A stretch of 8,581 nt of DNA from JAWWBL01 sp033720975 (GTDB taxonomy: Bacteria; Actinomycetota; Acidimicrobiia; Spongiisociales; ZC4RG35): positions 1 to 8,581 of the forward strand of contig JAWWBL010000073.1 in the NCBI GenBank assembly GCA_033720975.1, given 5' to 3'. Each line of letters begins with the position of its first letter. Positions within the stretch are counted from its first letter, which is position 1. The notes under the pieces were generated by a model, which was not told where the DNA came from, did not search any database, and saw only the letters and a list, made by a program, of their open reading frames with translations. The translations under genes and the position numbers were made by a program. Shown piece after piece: positions 1 through 6,531 of the stretch.

Positions 1-1100
1 ATGACCGCCGAGAAGATGAGCAGGAGCAGCTTGAACCCCATGTCCCATTGAACCTGCTCGGAAATACCGAACATGATCCCGCCAAGGGCAGCCAGCCCGG
101 CGCCCACGATCCAGGTCACGAGGATCACCCGTTGCACGTCGATGCCGGACGACTCTGCGAGATCGGAGTTGTCGGATACGGCTCTCATAGCGGTTCCCAA
201 TTGGGTCTTCACGAGGAATAGGCCCACACCCGTCAGGACTACGGCTGTGAAAACGATGATGTAGAGCGTCTTGGGAACCGTGTTCAGGCCGAGGAAGGTG
301 ATTGGAGCCTGGACCGCATACTGAAGGTAGGGGCGGGGGAATCCGGTTATGGCGATGAGGATGGCGTAGCGGAGAGCGAAGGACAGCCCGATCGAGATGA
401 CCAGCATGGATATCAGCCCGGTTCCCCTCTTTCTCAGGGGTCGCCACATCCATTTTTCTTGTGCGCCCCCGAACGCGGCCACGAGCAAGATCGCGGGGAT
501 GGCTGCGATGAAGATGTGCCATTGGGGGCCGAACGGGTTTGCGTTGAAGAAGATTGCGAAAACGGCTCCCAGCGCGAGCAACTCCCCGTGGGCGAAGTTC
601 ACGAGGCCGGTTACGCCGAAAATCAGCGACAGGCCTATCGAACTCAGGGCGATGACGGCGCCGGTCTTCAAACCGATTATGAACAGACCTCCTACGCGTT
701 CCCACAGGGTCACCTCGCTGACGAGGCCGGGTCCGAGGTTGAACCGCACCACTTTTTGCTGCCCGTCGCGAACATTCACTGCAGGCAATTCGAACCTGTC
801 GGGCTGGGTCAGACTGACACCTTCAGGAAGCGTGTTGACGTCGAGAGTCACCGTGTAGTCACCGGCGCCCGGCACCGGGATCACCCAATCACCGGTTTCA
901 GCAGAAACGGCGGTGCCCACCACTTCTCCGTCTTGAGTCACTGTGATCGTCACGCCGCCCACGGGCTCGCGCGACTGGCCGTCGATCTTCTCCAGCTTGC
1001 CCTGTATCGTCTCGCCTTCGGCGATCGCCGGCGCGCCAGCACCCAAGGCGATCCCCACCGCGATCAGGGCAACGGTGCCCAGACGTCCCAAGCTGCTCAC
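1..1100 (-). CDS. LivH-type branched-chain amino acid ABC transporter permease with N-terminal secreted domain (3' part missing)
   Basis: This is an inner-membrane permease subunit of an ABC importer for branched-chain amino acids or related solutes. The reading frame is open from GTG 1100 to the left edge, giving 366 codons; the end of the membrane domain lies outside. Residues 1-27 look like a signal peptide ending APAIA-EG. Residues about 28-125 form a soluble beta-rich segment (GGVTITVTQDGEVVG, GDYTVTLDV) resembling a carboxypeptidase-regulatory-like or Ig-like fold. The LivH domain (BPD_transp_2) starts near 136. It shows LVNFAHGELLALGA at 167-179 and the cytoplasmic coupling loop RAVSDNSDLAESSGIDVQRV at 306-325, with hydrophobic helices around both. 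Ordinary LivH proteins have about 290-310 residues and no such domain. I see no ribosome binding site before the GTG, but a TACACT hexamer lies 9 nt upstream. The substrate cannot be told from sequence; partner genes (livM, livG, livF, binding protein) would be expected further left. Family assignment is firm; the role of the extra domain is unknown. Confidence 0.9.
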   Translation of the reverse strand, partial: MSSLGRLGTVALIAVGIALGAGAPAIAEGETIQGKLEKIDGQSREPVGGVTITVTQDGEVVGTAVSAETGDWVIPVPGAGDYTVTLDVNTLPEGVSLTQPDRFELPAVNVRDGQQKVVRFNLGPGLVSEVTLWERVGGLFIIGLKTGAVIALSSIGLSLIFGVTGLVNFAHGELLALGAVFAIFFNANPFGPQWHIFIAAIPAILLVAAFGGAQEKWMWRPLRKRGTGLISMLVISIGLSFALRYAILIAITGFPRPYLQYAVQAPITFLGLNTVPKTLYIIVFTAVVLTGVGLFLVKTQLGTAMRAVSDNSDLAESSGIDVQRVILVTWIVGAGLAALGGIMFGISEQVQWDMGFKLLLLIFSAV

Positions 1101-1109
1101 CGTCGGGGG

Positions 1110-1115
1110 AGTGTA
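1110..1115 (-). promoter_or_regulatory. Candidate -10 element for the livH-like gene (leaderless start)
   Basis: On the minus strand the hexamer TACACT fits the actinobacterial TANNNT -10 pattern. It ends 9 nt before the GTG start, which would put transcription initiation at or within about 3 nt of the start codon. No purine-rich ribosome binding site lies between them. The only TTGACA-like hexamer, TTGAGA, sits 21 nt further upstream, which is too far for a standard spacer. The call therefore rests on the -10 and its spacing alone. Confidence 0.4.
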
Positions 1116-1162
1116 GGCGCGCCCCGTTTCCGGCGGTCTCAAAGGAAGGTCTCAGCTGTCAG

Positions 1163-1168
1163 TACCGT
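1163..1168 (+). promoter_or_regulatory. Weak candidate -10 element for the proB operon
   Basis: TACCGT fits TANNNT in the 89-bp gap between the divergent livH-like gene and proB. It would start transcription near 1175, giving a leader of about 15 nt that still contains TGGAG (1177-1181) 8 nt before the GTG start of proB. No convincing -35 hexamer is visible. A promoter must lie in or near this gap because the upstream gene points the other way, but this exact position is a guess. Confidence 0.25.
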
Positions 1169-1189
1169 GCCGTTGATGGAGTCGGGTCT

Positions 1190-2284
1190 GTGAGGAGGGC
1201 GGTCGCGCCGGGCAGCCGGATCGTGTTGAAGATCGGCTCGTCCAGCCTGTCGTCTGACGGTCGGGGAGTCGACGCCACCGCAATCCGTCGTGTGGTCGAT
1301 CAGGTGGAGGGCCTCTGGGAAGCGGGGCACGCCTGTGTTCTGGTCACGTCCGGAGCGGTAGCTGCGGGGATGTCGGTGATGAATATCACCGAGCGCCCCA
1401 CAGACCTACCCGCCCTGCAGGTAGCGGCAGCGGTGGGCCAGGGCAGGTTGATGGAGATGTACTCCAAGGAATTCGGCCAGAAGGGCCGCATTGTGGGCCA
1501 GATCCTCCTGACCCGAGACGTGCTGGCGCGCCGTGAGCAATATCTGCACGCCCGAGAGGCACTGGAGCGGATGTTGGCCGGGGGCATCCTCCCGATCGTG
1601 AACGAAAACGACACCGTGGTCGTCGACGAGCTTCGTTTTGGGGACAATGACCGTCTCGCCGCCATTGTCTCGCATCTGGTCAGAGCGGGGATGTTGGTGA
1701 TACTCAGTGACACGGCCGGCCTGTATTCAGAGGACCCGTGGTACGCCGACGAGCCCGAGCTCCTCTCAGCGGTGCGTCACACCGATGAGATACTCGACGC
1801 AATAGCCCATGATCGCTCTGGGGCCCTAGGCTCAGGTGGAGTTGCCAGCAAGGTGGCGGCCGCCCGAATGGCAGCCTGGTCTGGGATACCGACGGTGATC
1901 GCGCCGGCATCCGACGACGACTCGTCCCGTTTGGCGGTGGAGGGCTCCGAAATCGGGACATGGGTGGAGCCGCATCCCTCCGGGCTGCCCGCTCGGAAAC
2001 TCTGGATCGGCTTTGGCCTGCCGGCGAGCGGCACCCTCGAGGTCGATGAAGGGGCGCGTCTTGCCATTGTGGAGTCCGGCCGCTCACTTTTACCTGCCGG
2101 GGTGAGAGAAGTGGAAGGAGACTTTGAGCCAGGGTCGGCGGTGATGGTCACCGCGTTGGGGCGACCTGTCGCCAAGGGCTTGGCTCGGATGTCTGCGGAG
2201 GAGGTACGGGCGGCCGTCGGCAGGCACAGCTCTGAAACGGGTGGGGTCGTCATACACCGGGACGACCTGGTGGTACTGACATAG
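1190..2284 (+). CDS. proB: Glutamate 5-kinase (gamma-glutamyl kinase) with C-terminal PUA domain
   Basis: This cytoplasmic enzyme phosphorylates L-glutamate with ATP to gamma-glutamyl phosphate, the first and usually feedback-controlled step of proline synthesis. At 364 residues it has full family length. The amino-acid-kinase domain covers about 10-255: KIGSSSL with K14, TSGAVAAGM with S54, NENDTV (138-143), FGDNDRLAAIVS (150-161), SDTAGLY (173-179) and GSGGVASK with K221. These match E. coli K10, S50, D137, N149 and K217 with a constant offset of four. The PUA domain spans about 268-350 (ARKLWIGFGLPASGTLEVDEGA, then PVAKGLARMSAEEV). The start is GTG, with GGAG at 1178-1181 leaving 8 nt; it places the nucleotide-binding Lys at the usual depth. 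The next gene, a proA relative, follows after 52 bp. All key residues appear intact. Proline feedback inhibition is a family property, not visible here. Confidence 0.97.
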   Translation: MRRAVAPGSRIVLKIGSSSLSSDGRGVDATAIRRVVDQVEGLWEAGHACVLVTSGAVAAGMSVMNITERPTDLPALQVAAAVGQGRLMEMYSKEFGQKGRIVGQILLTRDVLARREQYLHAREALERMLAGGILPIVNENDTVVVDELRFGDNDRLAAIVSHLVRAGMLVILSDTAGLYSEDPWYADEPELLSAVRHTDEILDAIAHDRSGALGSGGVASKVAAARMAAWSGIPTVIAPASDDDSSRLAVEGSEIGTWVEPHPSGLPARKLWIGFGLPASGTLEVDEGARLAIVESGRSLLPAGVREVEGDFEPGSAVMVTALGRPVAKGLARMSAEEVRAAVGRHSSETGGVVIHRDDLVVLT

Positions 2285-2325
2285 CATTCGCAGGCACAGG
2301 ATCAGTCGGACGATCGCTTGCCGGC

Positions 2326-2333
2326 AAGGAGGG
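2326..2333 (+). promoter_or_regulatory. Strong ribosome binding site of the long proA-like gene
   Basis: AAGGAGGG lies 3 nt before ATG 2337 and is the best Shine-Dalgarno match in the window. It matters because it supports the distal ATG. The extra N-terminal residues absent from ordinary ProA are therefore probably translated and not an over-extended prediction. Confidence 0.75.
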
Positions 2334-2336
2334 CTC

Positions 2337-3833
2337 ATGGAGCATCTGGACAATCTCACTCCCGGCATGAGGATCCCCTTCGGGGGTGACCGGGTTGCCA
2401 CTGTGAGCCCGGAGCTGGCCGAGGCGTTCCGTGGCGGGGACCGGCTGATTGTCGTGCAGGAAACGGGGGATCTCCTGCACATACCCGAGTCGGACTGGAT
2501 TACAGCGAGAGAGGCCGTCGCCGAGACGAGCGCCGCATTCGGTGAGCTCCAAAGGGTCGCAGACCGCGACGTAACGGCCTTCTACGAGGCCTTTGCCTCC
2601 CGACTGGAGGATGACATCGTCTTCGCTCCAATCGCTGCGGCCAACCAGGCGGACGTTTCTTCGGCAACGGACGCGGGCCGGTCAACGACTCGGCTCGTCC
2701 TCACTGCCCGTATGAGGGCAGACATGATCGCCGGTCTTCGCCTGTGGGCATCGGTGGACACGACGAGAAAGAAGATTGAGCAAAGCATTCAGCACCAAGG
2801 ATGGCGACTCGACCTGATTCGATCCGGGCTCGGCGTTGTCGGATTCGTATTCGAGGGACGTCCCAACGTGATCGCCGACGCCACTGGAGTCCTCCGCTCA
2901 GGGAACACGGCCGTTTTCCGCATCGGCTCGGCGGCCCTGGCGACGGCCCGAGCCATCATCGAACACGCATTGGCTCCTGCCCTGGTCGAGGCTGGTCTCC
3001 CCGGTGGTTCGGTGAGCCTCGTCGACTCGCCTTCACGGGCCGCGGGTTGGGCCATGTTCGCCGATCCTCGTCTTGGGCTTGCCATAGCCCGCGGCTCCGG
3101 CCAAGCGGTCGCCCAACTCGGTGCCGTTGCCCGCCAGTCGGGCACACCAGTGAGTCTCCACGGGACCGGAGGGTCCTGGCTGGTGGCGGCGGAGTCGGCG
3201 TCGCCCGACGACCTGGCATCAGCCATCTACAACTCGCTCGACCGAAAGGTCTGCAACACACTCAACACCGTGTGTGTGGTCCAGTCCCGGGCTCCTGAGT
3301 TGGTCCCGGTGGTCATCGAGGCTTTAGACCGTGCTGCGAGAGCCAGGGGCGCAGAGCCGAAGCTGCATGTCACGGATAACGTCGCAGCGCTCATACCTGC
3401 AGCGTGGTTCGACGATGTCCCAATCGAGCGCGCCGAAGGCACGATCCAGGAGCCCAAGACCGAAACGGTCGCGGATGAGGACCTGGGCGTGGAATGGGAA
3501 TGGGAGAACAGCCCTGAGATCACCCTGACCCTGGTCGCAGGCGTGGATGAGGCGATCTCGGCGTTCAACACCCAGAGCCCCCGGTTTGGAGCCAGCCTGA
3601 TCTCATCTGACCCGGCGGAGCACGACCGGTTCTTCGATCTGATCGATTCGCCGTTCGTCGGCAACGGGTTCACCCGCTGGGTGGACGGCCAGTTCGCTAT
3701 GAACCGCCCGGAGTTGGGTCTGTCCAACTGGCAGTTCGGCCGGCTCTTTGGCCGGGGAGGGATATTGTCGGGGGACTCCGTGTACACGGTTCGAGCCCGA
3801 GCCCATCAAGACGACCCGGATCTCAGCCGCTGA
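2337..3833 (+). CDS. proA: Divergent gamma-glutamyl phosphate reductase (ProA-like aldehyde dehydrogenase) with N-terminal extension
   Basis: ProA reduces gamma-glutamyl phosphate to glutamate 5-semialdehyde with NADPH, the second step towards proline. The 498-residue product is longer than the usual 410-430. Residues 1 to about 55 form an extension (with IPFGGDRVATVSPELAEAF). The aldehyde-dehydrogenase fold then follows: LGVVGFVFEGRPNVIADA (165-182, against the usual GVVGxIYEARPNVTxDA), LRSGNTAVFRIGSAA, HGTGGS (275-280), and the catalytic region NSLDRKVCN with presumed nucleophile C306. Several ProA signatures are altered: KTQRPxVCN is NSLDRKVCN, RGGSEA is RIGSAA, and the C-terminal TRFxDGxxFGxGAEIGIS stretch reads TRWVDGQFAMNRPELGLS. 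Position right behind proB argues for the ProA role. Alternatively it could be a paralogue with a different acyl-phosphate substrate, with a standard proA elsewhere. The start is supported by a strong SD. Confidence 0.82.
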   Translation: MEHLDNLTPGMRIPFGGDRVATVSPELAEAFRGGDRLIVVQETGDLLHIPESDWITAREAVAETSAAFGELQRVADRDVTAFYEAFASRLEDDIVFAPIAAANQADVSSATDAGRSTTRLVLTARMRADMIAGLRLWASVDTTRKKIEQSIQHQGWRLDLIRSGLGVVGFVFEGRPNVIADATGVLRSGNTAVFRIGSAALATARAIIEHALAPALVEAGLPGGSVSLVDSPSRAAGWAMFADPRLGLAIARGSGQAVAQLGAVARQSGTPVSLHGTGGSWLVAAESASPDDLASAIYNSLDRKVCNTLNTVCVVQSRAPELVPVVIEALDRAARARGAEPKLHVTDNVAALIPAAWFDDVPIERAEGTIQEPKTETVADEDLGVEWEWENSPEITLTLVAGVDEAISAFNTQSPRFGASLISSDPAEHDRFFDLIDSPFVGNGFTRWVDGQFAMNRPELGLSNWQFGRLFGRGGILSGDSVYTVRARAHQDDPDLSR

Positions 3834-3879
3834 GGTCGCAGGCCGGTATGGCTCACAGCCGAGATAACGTCGGAGGACT

Positions 3880-4623
3880 ATGGCCGCCCCCGGACCTGTC
3901 GAAGAACTAGCACCCAAGGACTCGTACTTGTCTCGTGCCGAGGCGAAGGTCCTGGAGGTCGTCGAGGACGGCATTTTCCTGGATCGGACTGTCTTTTATG
4001 CACGGGGTGGCGGCCAGCCCGGTGACGTCGGCACTATCAGCTGGGACGGTGGGGCGGTCGATGTGATCGACACGATTCGGCGGGACGGGAAGCCGCTCCA
4101 CGTGGTGGCCGAAGGATCGAACCTGCCTGATCCTGAAACGCCTGTGGAGGGTGTGATCGATTGGGACCGGCGCTATCTGACTATGCGCACTCACACAGCC
4201 CTCCATGCCCTCAGCGGCGTGGTCTACAGGGACTTCCATGCCAAGGTGACCGGCGGCAACATGACCCCGGGTGAGGCTCGAATGGACTTCGAGCTCGACG
4301 GGATCTCCGTCGAGTTTGGCAAGGAGGTGGAGCGGAAGGTCAACGAGGAACTGATGAAGGGATATCCGACCGAGATCATCGTCATGGCCAGGGAGATAGC
4401 TCTTCAAGATCCTGATCTGATCAGGACCAAGGTCAATCTGATACCCGAGTTCGTCAAGGAAATCCGAGTCGTCGATATCAAAGGCCTCGACCGGCAGGCC
4501 GATGGAGGAACCCACGTCAACTCCACCCTGGAGGTCGGGCACGTCGAAGTGGTGAAGACCGAGTCGAAGGGCAGGGCGAACAAGCGGATGCGTATCCGCG
4601 TACTCGACGCGACGGAGTCGTGA
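3880..4623 (+). CDS. alaX: AlaX-type alanyl-tRNA editing protein
   Basis: Free-standing relatives of the AlaRS editing domain hydrolyse tRNA(Ala) wrongly charged with Ser or Gly, acting in the cytoplasm to keep translation accurate. The 247-residue length fits the medium class (AlaX-M: beta-barrel followed by the metal-binding editing domain). DRTVFYARGGGQPGDVG (35-51) is the hallmark glycine motif of the N-terminal barrel. The HxxxH motif is RTHTALHAL, with H105 and H109. GGN (125-127) and GEARMDFEL (131-139) are also typical. The second metal motif is usually CGGTH; here it reads DGGTH (208-212), so H212 is kept but the Cys is Asp. GGAGG at 3872-3876 precedes the ATG by only 3 nt. It follows the proA-like gene by 46 bp and is probably co-transcribed; no direct link to proline synthesis is known to me. 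The family call is firm; activity given C-to-D is less certain. Confidence 0.92.
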   Translation: MAAPGPVEELAPKDSYLSRAEAKVLEVVEDGIFLDRTVFYARGGGQPGDVGTISWDGGAVDVIDTIRRDGKPLHVVAEGSNLPDPETPVEGVIDWDRRYLTMRTHTALHALSGVVYRDFHAKVTGGNMTPGEARMDFELDGISVEFGKEVERKVNEELMKGYPTEIIVMAREIALQDPDLIRTKVNLIPEFVKEIRVVDIKGLDRQADGGTHVNSTLEVGHVEVVKTESKGRANKRMRIRVLDATES

Positions 4624-4671
4624 TCCGTTAAACCCGGTTCCGAGAGCCAACTCGCCGATACTGGGCGCCGG

Positions 4672-5628
4672 ATGTTCGACTTCGTCTTCGGTCTGATCCT
4701 GGCATCCCTGCTCATCCGTGGATGGGTGAGGGGCCTCGTCCGTGAGTCCTTGAACCTCGTTTCGCTCTTCGTCGGGGTGTGGATCGCATTTCGGTTGAGC
4801 AAGCCCCTGGGCGACTACTTGACGCAGAGCTTTGGCGTCACACCGGAGGCGGCACGCATCGGAGCGGGAATCGGTTTGTTCGTTCTGTTCGGGGCGACCA
4901 TGGCGATCGCCGCCCACTATCTGTCAAAGCTGATGGGCCTTCCAGGATTGAGCACCGTGAACCGCGTCGGGGGAGCGGCGGTGGCATCGCTCTGGGGTGT
5001 CTTCCTCATCCTCGTGTTCGTCAACATCGCCCGTGTCATACCCACTCCCGAAGGAGTCGAGTCGGCCCTGGAAGACTCAACGGTTGCGGAAATGATCGCG
5101 GGGGACGACGCGTTTCCCCAGGGCGTCTTCGAAGGGATGATTGGCGATCGTGCCATCACCGCCCTTGCTGCCATCGAAGGCCTGTTTGGCGCGGGCCGGG
5201 TCGTCCCGCGCGAAGGGGAGGAGTTCTCGATCCCACCAGCTTCCCCTGAGGATCTGCGCGAGAAAGACGAAGAGGCGGCTTTGGTGCTTAGGGAGATCAA
5301 TCGGCATCGGACAGGTCTCGGCCTTGGCGCGCTCAAGGAGAGCGAAGTCATGAGTGAGATTGCCCGGTCTGAGGCGCTTGACGACTACTTGTCAGGCGTG
5401 CTTCGAGATCCGGATGATTGTTTGCTGCTCCTCGGCGGGTCCGGGGTTCTCGTTGCTGCCTGCGACGGTGTTGTGGCTCTGGCGAGCACCGCCTTGGGGG
5501 CGCTGGATGGGTTGTTGGGGAGCCCCCACGGCGCATTGGTGCTCCAGGACCGGGCCTTCGATCGTGCGGGCGTGGCTGTCGTTGACGGTCCCATGGGTGA
5601 GATGGTCCTGGTCCTATCCGCCGGCTGA
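4672..5628 (+). CDS. CvpA-family membrane protein with degenerate CAP/YkwD-like C-terminal domain
   Basis: The first 122 residues match the CvpA family (colicin V production protein): four hydrophobic segments at about 2-15, 25-42, 62-82 and 101-121, with the typical basic stretch IRGWVRGLVRE (15-25) after the first. Residues about 123-198 form a soluble linker. Residues about 199-318 resemble a CAP (SCP/YkwD) domain: the helix EEAALVLREINRHRTGLGLGAL at 200-221, then LGSPHGALVLQDRAFDRAGVAVV (282-304), echoing the usual SPxHRxNLLxPxFxxxGVGV. The metal-binding tetrad is not preserved: H286 remains, but the first His and the Glu of GENI do not. In mycobacterial MarP a CvpA-like module anchors an extracytoplasmic serine protease, so a similar anchoring role, with the C-terminal domain outside, is inferred here. 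No ribosome binding site is visible before the ATG; GATACT lies 9 nt upstream. Its 3' end overlaps the convergent transporter gene by 15 bp. Confidence 0.78.
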   Translation: MFDFVFGLILASLLIRGWVRGLVRESLNLVSLFVGVWIAFRLSKPLGDYLTQSFGVTPEAARIGAGIGLFVLFGATMAIAAHYLSKLMGLPGLSTVNRVGGAAVASLWGVFLILVFVNIARVIPTPEGVESALEDSTVAEMIAGDDAFPQGVFEGMIGDRAITALAAIEGLFGAGRVVPREGEEFSIPPASPEDLREKDEEAALVLREINRHRTGLGLGALKESEVMSEIARSEALDDYLSGVLRDPDDCLLLLGGSGVLVAACDGVVALASTALGALDGLLGSPHGALVLQDRAFDRAGVAVVDGPMGEMVLVLSAG

Positions 5629-6531
5629 GACGGGCTCAGATACCGCGGCGCGGGCGAAAGCGACGTAACCCACACCAGCCAAGACGATCACGGCCCCCGT
5701 TGTCTGGAGCGCCGATGGGCTCTCTCCGAAGATGAGCGCTCCCCACAGCATCGTCAAGGCCGGCTGAAGCAGGATGATGGTCGCCGTCTCAGAGGCCGGC
5801 AGGCGGGGAAGGGCGTGTCCGATGAGCAACCATCCGGCTACCTGAGCGGTGAGGGCGAGAGCAAGAAGCCAACCATGCGCCGGCCATGTGACACCGAAAT
5901 CGATCCCGCCGGCAAGTGATCCGAGCACCAATGCGGCCAGCGCTGCCCCGGTGGAGGCTTCGAGCAGCGGCCCGGTCGTCGGCCCCATGGAAGCGTTCGA
6001 GCGACGGTAGGACAGAATGAAGGTGGCATAGAAGAGCGCTGCTACCAGTGCGAAAATCGTTCCGCGGACAGGGTCGACGCCGAAAGCACCTTCCTGTCCC
6101 AACCCGGAGATCATGCCAACGCCCGCGAGGATCACCGGGATCGCAGCGAGAACTCGCGGCTCGGGTCGCTCAGCCAAAAGCAGCCAGGCGATGATCGTCA
6201 CGAAGACGACCTGAGTGTTGGCGAGGAGAGTGGCGAGACCGGCCCCGATGAAGTCGATGGCGGTGTGCCACGCAACCATGTCGATGCCGAGTGCGATCCC
6301 GGCGGCGAAAGCGAGCCAGCGCAGCCTCGGGCTCCTTCGGTCCTCGCCTCGCTTCACCCACCACAATGCGAACAGGGCTGGCACCGCGTATGCGGTCCGG
6401 AAGAACGCACCGGTGGCCGGGTCTACCTCTGATAGGGCAAAGAAGATCGCGGAGAAAGAGATCATCACCGCCCCGCCCAAGGCGGCGGCAATGGTCCTAC
6501 CTCTCGGACCCCCTTCTCGAGCCGAGCTCAC
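5614..6531 (-). CDS. EamA-family (drug/metabolite transporter superfamily) membrane permease
   Basis: This is a 305-residue integral membrane protein with about ten hydrophobic helices and the internal duplication typical of EamA transporters, which mostly export or import small metabolites. The end of repeat one is seen at 96-123 (GAGLATLLANTQVVFVTIIA, then WLLLAERP). The equivalent part of repeat two is at 246-273 (ASETATIILLQPALTMLWGA, then LIFGESPS). The conserved Glu after each (ERP, ESP) sits in the usual place. The substrate is not predictable. The GTG start overlaps the TGA stop of the upstream acyltransferase gene in a GTGA (6528-6531), indicating translational coupling; a purine-rich GAGCGAGAGAG lies just upstream within that gene. 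The stop codon lies inside the 3' end of the CvpA-type gene on the other strand, so no room exists for a separate terminator. Length and topology look complete. Confidence 0.9.
   Translation of the reverse strand: MSSAREGGPRGRTIAAALGGAVMISFSAIFFALSEVDPATGAFFRTAYAVPALFALWWVKRGEDRRSPRLRWLAFAAGIALGIDMVAWHTAIDFIGAGLATLLANTQVVFVTIIAWLLLAERPEPRVLAAIPVILAGVGMISGLGQEGAFGVDPVRGTIFALVAALFYATFILSYRRSNASMGPTTGPLLEASTGAALAALVLGSLAGGIDFGVTWPAHGWLLALALTAQVAGWLLIGHALPRLPASETATIILLQPALTMLWGALIFGESPSALQTTGAVIVLAGVGYVAFARAAVSEPVSAGG

Noticed and set aside
459..1193. Plus-strand open frame of 244 codons over the permease gene
   Set aside because: The opposite strand encodes a clear LivH protein with a signal peptide; this frame has low-complexity composition and no family motif.
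2285..2336. Possible separate promoter or attenuator between proB and the proA-like gene
   Set aside because: The 52 bp hold a strong ribosome binding site but no convincing hairpin or -10/-35 pair.
4624..4671. Possible terminator or promoter between the AlaX and CvpA-type genes
   Set aside because: The only inverted repeat (AACC-C-GGTT) is too short and has no T tract. GATACT 9 nt before the ATG is a weak -10 match with no -35, so I did not list it as a feature.
3907..4917. Minus-strand open frame of 336 codons antisense to the AlaX and CvpA-type genes
   Set aside because: It is rich in His, Asp, Gln and Arg with no recognisable motif, and it crosses two well-supported genes on the other strand. 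It is a product of GC-rich codon use.
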